Below are positions 57,266 to 64,000 of a stretch of DNA of 64,000 nt, piece by piece. A model generated the notes under the pieces. That model did no database searches, had not been told where the DNA came from, and saw only the letters and a list, made by a program, of their open reading frames with translations. Source of the DNA: Eurosta solidaginis (Eukaryota > Arthropoda > Insecta > Diptera > Tephritidae); NCBI RefSeq assembly GCF_040869045.1, contig NC_090319.1:50688779-50752778 (forward strand), in the 5' to 3' direction. The position numbers and the translations under genes were made by a program. Each line of letters starts with the position of its first letter. The stretch's first letter is position 1.

Positions 57266-57303
57266 AAGAAGAACGCGGCGAAGACGCTATTGAAGTTGAC
57301 GAG

Positions 57304-57507
57304 GTGACACGGCGTAGGAACAACAATCAGCTGATGTGCTGGAATTGCCGCAAAGAAGGGCATCGTTACTTCGACTGCTTGGCAGAGCGAACGATATTTT
57401 GCTATGGTTGTGGTAGTGTAGGCATGTACAAACCTACGTGTGTAAAGTGTAAGTCGGGAAACTTGCAAGCGAGCGAGGACTCGAAAACGGTTCCTCGCCA
57501 GAAGTAA
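57304..57507 (+). CDS. gag: Element 2 Gag C-terminal part with zinc knuckles
   Basis: Continuation of Gag in the -1 frame (open from 57241). The first knuckle is a complete CCHC, CWNCRKEGHRYFDC. The second, CYGCGSVGMYKPTC, has Met where the zinc-binding His should be, so it is probably defective. A further C-x2-C (CVKC) follows. The part ends at 57505-57507. Its 3' end overlaps the start of the pol frame and contains the frameshift signal. The first listed start (57304) is not a real one; this part is expected to be translated as the end of Gag. Confidence 0.75.
   Translation: MTRRRNNNQLMCWNCRKEGHRYFDCLAERTIFCYGCGSVGMYKPTCVKCKSGNLQASEDSKTVPRQK
57456..57498 (+). promoter_or_regulatory. Element 2 programmed -1 frameshift signal
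   Basis: G GGA AAC (57456-57462) in the gag phase is a canonical X XXY YYZ heptamer. After 10 nt, GCGAGGA (57473-57479) can pair perfectly with TCCTCGC (57492-57498) around a 12-nt loop. The -1 frame is pol, opened just before by a stop at 57450-57452. The spacer is a little longer than usual. Confidence 0.7.
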
Positions 57508-57578
57508 TTAAGCCCAATCTTGAAACTAAGAATTTTTATAAACCAGAATTAAGACATTTAGTACCGTACCAAGATCGT

Positions 57579-58607
57579 TTGAAATTTTACCAAGAAAAAC
57601 GAAAAGAAATTTTCAATAATATCGAAAAGGGCACACCATCTAAATCACGTTCGGCAATACGGGCAAGTAAATTTTGGAGAAAAGTTAAAGCAGGTAGAAA
57701 AGGGCTAACCAATTTAATATGTTCTTTGCAAAAGCATTCGTCAGACCTTCGACCATATGCCGAAATAGAGATTATTAACGAAACTCATCTAGCTTTGCTC
57801 GATAGTGGAGCGCAAGTTTCTTGTGTAGGCAGCAACTTGGCTGAAAAGATCTGCGCGGATAAAAATATTAAAACCAATCATTGTTCATCGATACGAACTG
57901 CTGATGGCAATGACCAATTTGTATTTGGTACCTCTTTATTTGAAATTACCTATAAAGGCAAAACATCAAAACTACTTTTTTATATTGTCCCTAACTTGAA
58001 GCAAAATTTGATTTTGGGCGTAGATTTCTGGATCGCATTCCAAATAGCTCCCCATCTGATAAGCCAAATCGATTGTGTAAGCACCGATAATAATAATAGT
58101 GATGTTTTAAATAATATGCACACCCTGACAACTGAGCAACAAAAACGTTTGCAAATCACAAAAGATTTATTTCCGTCATATGCTAAGGAAGGTCTTGGCA
58201 AAACCAACCTTATTGAGCACGTAATTGAGTTAGAGCTAAATGTCCGTCCGTTGAAACAACGATATTTTCCTATTTCACCTGCTATAGAAAAGTTAGTTCA
58301 CAGGGAAATAGATGAAATGCTGAAGTTGGGAATAATCGAGGAGTCACCCAACAGTCCGTGGTCGAGTCCGGTTGTTTTAGTCCGTAAAGGTGAAAAAGTT
58401 CGTCTGTGTTTAGATTCACGCAAAGTAAACAGCGTAACTATTAAAGACGCTTACCCCTTACCCCACATAGATGGGATACTCAGTCGCTTACCAAAAGCTG
58501 AGTTTATATCTTCGCTCGATTTAAGGCGAGCATTTTTGGCAAATTCCCTTATCGGAAAAATGCAGAGATTTGACTTGTTTTACGGTACCAAACCGTCCTT
58601 TGTATAG
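57579..58607 (+). CDS. pol: Element 2 Pol, first part: protease and start of RT
   Basis: Frame open from 57453; the start listed is only the first TTG, and entry by -1 frameshift from Gag is expected. The protease has LLDSGAQVSCVG (active-site Asp) and LILGVDFWI. The RT begins with LKQRYFPISPAIEKLVHREI, SPWSSPVVLVRK, VRLCLDSRKVNS and FISSLDLRRAF. Immediately after, in a run of five T's at about 58531-58536, the frame is lost by one base and ends at 58607, while RT continues in the next frame. A gained T fits. Whether it is a real mutation or a sequencing error in a homopolymer cannot be told here. Confidence 0.85.
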   Translation: MKFYQEKRKEIFNNIEKGTPSKSRSAIRASKFWRKVKAGRKGLTNLICSLQKHSSDLRPYAEIEIINETHLALLDSGAQVSCVGSNLAEKICADKNIKTNHCSSIRTADGNDQFVFGTSLFEITYKGKTSKLLFYIVPNLKQNLILGVDFWIAFQIAPHLISQIDCVSTDNNNSDVLNNMHTLTTEQQKRLQITKDLFPSYAKEGLGKTNLIEHVIELELNVRPLKQRYFPISPAIEKLVHREIDEMLKLGIIEESPNSPWSSPVVLVRKGEKVRLCLDSRKVNSVTIKDAYPLPHIDGILSRLPKAEFISSLDLRRAFLANSLIGKMQRFDLFYGTKPSFV

Positions 58608-60783
58608 ATACCGCGTAATGCCTTTTGGCTTATGCAATGCCCCTCAGGCCCTATGTAGATTAATGGATCGCGTGATTCCATCGAATTTAAGAGAGAGCGT
58701 ATTCGTATATCTTGACGATTTACTCATCGTATCAGAAAGTTTTGATGCTCACATGAAGACGATGTCGGAAGTTGCATATCATTTAAGAAACGCGGGCTTA
58801 ACAATCAATATTGAGAAAAGCAAATTTTGTCTGCGAGAAGTGAAGTACTTAGGGTATATTGTAGGGAACGGTACACTCCGTACTGACCCGGATAAAATAT
58901 CTGCGGTTACACAATATCCCCAACCAACCACTATCAAGCAATTACGCCGATTTCTTGGCATGGCTGGTTGGTATAGGCGATTTGTACCGAACTTCGCTGC
59001 AGTTACTGCACCAATGACAAATTTGCTGAAAAAGGCCAAAGTTTTTAAATGGACTGAAGATGCCCAAACCGCATTTGAGTTGCTTAAAACCCTGTTATCG
59101 TCAGCACCAATACTGGCTAATGCTAACTATAGTAAACCTTTTCTTATTCAATGTGACGCTAGCAAACTAGGTGTAGGAGCAGTTTTGGCTCAAGTTAATG
59201 ACGATGGTATAGAAGTTCCCGTCGCATATTTTTCGCAAAAACTAAATAAGGCACAGAGCAATTACAGCGTAACCGAGCTTGAGTGCCTAGCAGCTATTCT
59301 TAGCTTGAAAAAATTCCGTGCTTACGTCGAAGGCCAAGATTTCACGATAGTGACTGACCATGCCAGTTTGCAGTGGCTAATGAAGCAAAACGACTTAAGT
59401 GGTAGATTAGCACGCTGGTCACTCAAACTACAGGGTTATCGGTTTAAAATTGAGCACCGACGTGGTTCTCAGAATATCGTTCCCGACGCGTTGTCGAGGC
59501 AAAACTTTGATGAGCTAGGGGAAATTTCTGTCTGTCCAGCAGTCAATTTAGATTCGGAAGCTTTCAACTCCGACGAGTACAATAAATTAAAACAGAAAAT
59601 TCAAGAATCTCAGAGTAGTTTACCAGACCTGCAAGTCAAAGCCGATAAAGTGTATAAACGAACAGAATACGCGAATGGAAATGAAGAAAGAGAACTCTTA
59701 TGTTGGAAACTGTGGATTCCAAAGGAACTAGTCCAGGATACTATCGAAAAGGCCCATTGTCCTCCAAACAAATGCCATGGTGGTATGGCAAAAACGTTAG
59801 AACGCCTTCGTTTAAATTTCTACTGGCCATCGATGGTAAATGATGTTAAAAGTTTCATTTCTCGCTGTGATATTTGCCAGCAGAGTAAATCTACAAATAT
59901 AATTCTTCGTCCACCTATGAAAGCAAACTTAAATTCTGTACGTCCATGCCAAAGGTTATACGTTGATCTTTTAGGTCCTTATCCGCGCTCTAAGCAGGGA
60001 AATATTGGCATTTTTATAGTTCTCGACCATCTGACGAAATTTCCATTTATCGAAGCTGTAAAAAAGTTTACTGCCACTCCAATTTGCGACTTTTTAGAAA
60101 AACAAATTTTCCCAATTTTTGGTGCACCTGAATGCATTGTATCTGACAACGGAAGTCAGTTCAAGTCCGTCAAATTTAAAAATTGTTTATCTTCCAGGGG
60201 TATTAAACATTCGTTTACAGCCGTATATAGTCCCCAAGCTAACGCGAGCGAGAGGGTCAATCGCTCCGTTATCGCTGGTATCAGGTCATATCTCCAATCT
60301 GATCAAACCAATTGGGACAAAAATCTTCAAATGATAGCTGAAGCACTTCGGTCTTCATTTCACCAAACTATTGGCTGCACGCCATACTATGCGATGTTCG
60401 GTCAGCAGATGTTAAGTCATGCAGATGATTATAGTCTGCTGCGTACGCTCGAGTCTTTGGGAGGGGATGTTGTAATAGACCGCATAGACAAACTCCGACT
60501 CGTGCGTACTGAGTTGGCCAAGAACATACAAAATGCTTTTGAGAAATCAGCTCAACGCTACAACCTCCGAAGCAGAGTAAAACCATTCAGTGTAGGTGAA
60601 AATGTATATCGGCGCAATTTCGTTCTGAGCGACAAAGCGAATAAGTTTAACGCCAAGCTAGCACCCGTTTTTGTAAAAGCTACAGTTCTCGCCACAAAAG
60701 GAAACTCCATGTATCAATTGCAAGACATACATGGTAAGATAGGGTGGTACCACGGAAAAGCTATTAAGGAATGCAAGGGTTAA
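58570..60783 (+). CDS. pol: Element 2 Pol, second part: RT, RNase H, integrase, tail inside the 3' LTR
   Basis: The frame is open from about 58534. RT motifs VMPFGLCNAPQALCRLMD and YLDD (residues 47-50), then thumb; RNase H (QCDASKLGVG, TDHASLQWL); integrase with the HHCC site (H...H, CDICQQ) and catalytic D466, D526 and E561. I count 34 residues between D526 and E561, one less than in element 1. The last ~104 codons (from 60471) lie inside the 3' LTR, so the integrase C-terminal domain is LTR-encoded. Ends at 60781-60783. As found it lacks the front of RT because of the one-base break. Confidence 0.9.
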   Translation: MTCFTVPNRPLYRYRVMPFGLCNAPQALCRLMDRVIPSNLRESVFVYLDDLLIVSESFDAHMKTMSEVAYHLRNAGLTINIEKSKFCLREVKYLGYIVGNGTLRTDPDKISAVTQYPQPTTIKQLRRFLGMAGWYRRFVPNFAAVTAPMTNLLKKAKVFKWTEDAQTAFELLKTLLSSAPILANANYSKPFLIQCDASKLGVGAVLAQVNDDGIEVPVAYFSQKLNKAQSNYSVTELECLAAILSLKKFRAYVEGQDFTIVTDHASLQWLMKQNDLSGRLARWSLKLQGYRFKIEHRRGSQNIVPDALSRQNFDELGEISVCPAVNLDSEAFNSDEYNKLKQKIQESQSSLPDLQVKADKVYKRTEYANGNEERELLCWKLWIPKELVQDTIEKAHCPPNKCHGGMAKTLERLRLNFYWPSMVNDVKSFISRCDICQQSKSTNIILRPPMKANLNSVRPCQRLYVDLLGPYPRSKQGNIGIFIVLDHLTKFPFIEAVKKFTATPICDFLEKQIFPIFGAPECIVSDNGSQFKSVKFKNCLSSRGIKHSFTAVYSPQANASERVNRSVIAGIRSYLQSDQTNWDKNLQMIAEALRSSFHQTIGCTPYYAMFGQQMLSHADDYSLLRTLESLGGDVVIDRIDKLRLVRTELAKNIQNAFEKSAQRYNLRSRVKPFSVGENVYRRNFVLSDKANKFNAKLAPVFVKATVLATKGNSMYQLQDIHGKIGWYHGKAIKECKG
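60457..60470 (+). other. Element 2 polypurine tract
   Basis: TTGGGAGGGGATGT immediately precedes the TG of the 3' LTR. It lies within the pol coding sequence, as required if the LTR starts inside the gene. Confidence 0.75.
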
Positions 60784-63024
60784 AACACAAGTTACCGTCA
60801 GATAATGTCCTATAAAACAACTAAAAAAGGACAAACCTATATAAATATCTATCTCCATCCCGATTTAATTATCTCCGTTTCGCATCACGCCACCTTTTTT
60901 TTACTTGTTTTTCCGTGCCTATAAAAGCCTCGGATTTAGGATAGCGGGGTCTTTTGCTGGATAAAGTTTGCCTAAAATGTATATTCGCGCGATGAAGCTA
61001 ATACCGGTCAAAAAGGTAAAAATCGTGCCGAATTAAATTCCGCAAGTAAAGCGGAAAGTTAAATGTGCGCTAACCCTCTCTAGAGGAACAATAATCCATT
61101 TTTTTCGGGAACTTAAACGCGCAAAACCGTCATCTAAATAAAACCATAAAAGTTTAAAAGGGAATCAATGTCCGGATTGGGACTTGCAATGACAAGGACT
61201 GGGGCTACATCATCATCAACTTCAGCATGGAAAACTCGCAGGCTCTGTTGCAGTGACGAAATGTGGAGTGTTAAAATAGTTTCATAAGTGCATTTTACTT
61301 AAAACCTTTTCAAGAAAAAAAAAAAAAAAAAAAAACATATACATAAGTAAATGCAGTCAAGAGTTAGGAGAAATAGAGAAATTCCAAGTTCCTCTTGACT
61401 TCCAGTATGCAACTAGTTTTGTCGCGGTACAGCCGTAATAGTCTGACTAAAAATATTTTCGGGGTGGAAATCGAGAAAAAAAAAATATACAATAGAAAAA
61501 TTTAAGTTAAACAAATATGGGATGTTCAAAAAAGAAGGGGAAAAATCCGGAAACAATTTTTAACATAAAAAATTGTAAAAATTAAATCTTTCGAATAAAA
61601 GTAAAAATATACGAATATGTATACTTACTTCTGTAAAATAACTTAAAGACACAAGTATATACATACTAAATATGAAAGAGAGAGAAAAATATAATGTAGG
61701 TGACATAATTTTATTAAATTAAATGTGTGCGAAGGTTTTCAATGATTTTCCTTTGAATTTAACAAAGAAAATTATAATATTTTTGGAATTTCATGGTTCA
61801 TGATAGTTAAAGTAAAATCAGAATAATAATATAGGTTATTATAATTAAATGTTCAAGTTAGAAAAGGAGAGAGTGATAATTTTTTAAGTGATTGGAGAGA
61901 GAGAGTTTCCAATGTCTTATTGGCGTTCCAATAAGAATGAGAAAACAAAAATCTGATTGCAACTCGAAGCAATCGCAATATCAAATTCTAATTACAATAT
62001 TTACATACATATGTGCTAAAGTACCATTTTACAGCAAAGCAGAAGCATCGTAGAAGGCCTTCATCGAGTTCCTGCAACATCAATGCACGTAAGTTTATAA
62101 TAAAACTTTTATATTTTCATACCATTTGGTTCTTTTGCATATGTACATATAGTTTTTTTATTTAACTACCGTGTTAATGATCATTAAGTATGATCAGTGA
62201 ATCGTGAGAGAACGACAGAATCAACGAAACGAGTTGGTATTAGAAATGTCTTTAAATTGTTTGAGATTAATATTTACTAATACTGAATTCGTAACATACT
62301 TCAAAACCGCGGAAATTTCAATCAAATAACTTATATTTGATTTAATATGATTCGTTTCTCTGTGTTAATAATATTTCACCTGTTTAAATATCACACACTC
62401 TTTAGTAAGTTCGTAAGATTTTTTTTTGCATATAGTTTCGATTCCATGCCGTTCCTATAGGTGTTCGGTCTTAAGCCCAATAGTAAAAATTGGTACTTTT
62501 TTTGCTTTAGTACTAAATTTAGTATGAAATCAAATTCTGATCTTTTTCTTTTTAGTTGATTAGTCTTATTATTAAATAAAACATGAATTGTTAAGTTTGT
62601 AATAATGGTCTGAAATTCGTTGTTGTTGTTGCTTTACATTGGGACATCTCATTAACATCTGAGAAGTCATGGTTGGGTGGGATAAGAGCGGTAAGTAATT
62701 GGTAGAAGAACCGCTAGGCAAAAGACAAAGTCTTGTGTCGCTTTCTAAAAAGGTTAATCAACGGTCCTATTGAGTGATGAGGTAAGAAATTCCTTAACCC
62801 TTACGTGTGCGTAAACTTTTTCTTGTTAGGCCTTGGGTTTGTCGTAACTGGTGGTTTGGTCGGTCGTTTGGTCAACGAACCCACATAAGTGGCTGAAGCT
62901 CCGGGACAGCTAGACGCACACGGGCAGACGCCGATCATCTTCTTCGTGCCACCAGGTAAACTTGGTACAACTGCGAAACAATTGTCAACCCAGAGTAAGT
63001 ATGCTTGTCAAAGGTCCCATAACA
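60471..63024 (+). repeat. Element 2 3' LTR (2554 bp)
   Basis: Same sequence as the 5' LTR apart from four substitutions and A-run length (about 21 versus 16). Positions 60471-60783 are the end of pol. It ends CCCATAACA, followed by the ATAT duplication. Confidence 0.92.
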
Positions 63025-63595
63025 ATATTGCACATATTGTTGCCTGAAAAAATTGATGAGATCGGTCGTATATATAGTATATATCCCCCACAACTGATTG
63101 TTCAGATAAGGAACTTTTCGTAATTACTGCCCCATTTTAAGAGCTAGAGGCTTCAAATTTCAACGAATGCTTAGGTATATAGCATTTATTGTTGTCTGAA
63201 AAATCATAGGGATCGGTGGTATATATATTATATACTTCATATAAACTGTCATTTTTGCCCCTTTTTTACGGCTAGAAGCTTCAAAATTCATCAAATTTCA
63301 TCAAATAGTTACGTTTACGTCATATATTTTTGAAATACGTGATTCGTAGTCATAGTTTTTACATGCAGACCACAAAAAACGTGAAGCTTTGCATCCTCAC
63401 ACAAAGTACCTACCTGTTTTTTATTTTATATTTATCTTAAAAATCGTTAAGGTATGCAGATCTGTTCACTATATATTTCTTATATTATACATCCGAATAT
63501 TCGGAGATTACGAACGGGATAAGATTATTGTTCAGCCCCATTCATGAAAGGTATGAAGTCTTCGGCACAGCCGAAGACAGTCCCGTTCTTACTTG
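63025..63595 (+). mobile_element. Helentron-like concatemer, unit 5, right part with the true 3' end
   Basis: It continues unit 5 after element 2. The core is short (about two partial monomers) and then runs into the shared tail. Unlike units 1-4 it goes on past TACCTACCTG for about 180 bp to the real end: the subterminal inverted copy ATTCATGAAAGGTAT (63540-63554) of the 5' end, then the hairpin GTCTTCGGC-ACA-GCCGAAGAC (63558-63578), then AGTCCCGTTCTTACTTG before TT. These match the ends of family 1 in layout (hairpin, then TTACTTG-TT). Confidence 0.8.
63558..63578 (+). terminator. 3' terminal hairpin of the Helentron-like element
   Basis: Perfect 9-bp stem with a 3-nt loop, 17 bp before the element end. 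In rolling-circle elements such hairpins are thought to signal the end of strand transfer. It is a transposition terminator, not a transcription one. Confidence 0.65.
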
Positions 63596-64000
63596 TTGAA
63601 TTTAATTTTGACTAAAAAACTTTAGCAATAGCTCTTGTAAAAGAATTTTGGGATTTAAAACTATAAAGGTGGAGCGCAATCTTTCCATTTAAGCAAACCA
63701 CGTACCTGGGATTAACTAATTGATTATTTAAAATTTAAACACGCGCTCTACCTCAAAATTACCTTTGAAAAATCAATTTTCTGTACATCTCGATCCGTGC
63801 GCCACCTAGCGGATTTTTTTCACTTACATTGTAATGTCCCCCAGATCTGAACTATGTTCTAAGTATCAAGTGTGTAGCTCAACGGGAAGTTACCGAAAAA
63901 GACTTTTCCGTTGGTCAAAAATTCGTATGGAAATGAGGGGACAAACATCAAAGGGACTTAATATAAAGGTAGTAAAAAGAACATGAGTTGGTTTTTGTCC
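63596..64000. other. No gene recognised
   Basis: Flanking sequence right of the concatemer; no supported reading frame or repeat. Confidence 0.45.

Larger units (their letters stand above)
52661..63024 (+). mobile_element. Element 2: LTR retrotransposon with RING-bearing Gag and coding LTRs
   Basis: 10.36 kb, TG...CA ends, target duplication ATAT (52657-52660 and 63025-63028); the empty site TTTTCGTATATTGCAC is readable in units 1-4. Long LTRs (2549 and 2554 bp), tRNA-Lys-type primer site, gag, pol and polypurine tract are all present. Long LTRs plus a Lys primer site recall the Osvaldo/Ulysses group of Gypsy-like elements; that link is from memory. Two single-base breaks (near 57245 and 58533) interrupt gag and pol. 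Confidence 0.93.

Overview
The window looks like intergenic heterochromatin or repeat-rich sequence from a dipteran fly, probably a true fruit fly (Tephritidae). That placement is an inference from the mix of elements: R1/I-group LINEs, BEL/Pao, Tc1, a P-like MITE, DINE/Helentron-like repeats, and Gypsy elements of insect type. I found no host protein-coding gene, no true tRNA or rRNA gene and no CRISPR array. Almost every base that can be explained belongs to a transposable element, its debris, or a tandem repeat. Coordinates of degenerate arrays are approximate (about 10-50 bp).

Left part, 1-30.4 kb: a mosaic of old debris. A broken LINE 3' end (1-1053) is followed by a hexanucleotide (CCTTAT)n array. 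Several blocks between 2.9 and 23.7 kb are diverged versions of one 18-bp minisatellite. Into and between these blocks sit two copies of a tRNA-derived SINE, foldback GGTCAATTGACC repeats, head-to-head BEL/Pao gag and protease pieces, a Helentron-like element (13.5-15.3 kb), and a Tc1 transposase pseudogene cut by a 1254-bp P-like MITE with a 9-bp target duplication. Further LINE remnants, three copies of a dispersed repeat, and a nested element with a 119-bp tandem core follow.

Right part, 30.4-63.6 kb: one nested structure. Five head-to-tail units of a non-autonomous Helentron-like element form a concatemer. Four have a core array of a 152-bp monomer; two neighbouring units are both exactly 4435 bp. 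The fifth unit is short and alone keeps the 3' end with its 9-bp hairpin. Two LTR retrotransposons are inserted in this concatemer and their empty sites can be read in the sister units. Element 1 (33326-39858, target duplication CTAT) is a Gypsy-type element with 712-bp LTRs that look identical, an intact gag with a SAP domain, an intact pol, and a textbook -1 frameshift signal. Element 2 (52661-63024, target duplication ATAT) has 2.55-kb LTRs, a tRNA-Lys-type primer site and a RING-H2 finger at the start of Gag. Its pol runs into the 3' LTR, so the LTR itself encodes the integrase tail. It carries two single-base frame breaks.

How the parts work together: Element 1 has everything visible that is needed for its own retrotransposition (promoter, primer site, polypurine tract, Gag, protease, RT, RNase H, integrase) and no env. 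Element 2 has the same layout plus a predicted ubiquitin-ligase-like RING, but needs its two breaks explained. The most novel candidates are the RING-bearing Gag with coding LTRs and the Helentron-like concatemer.
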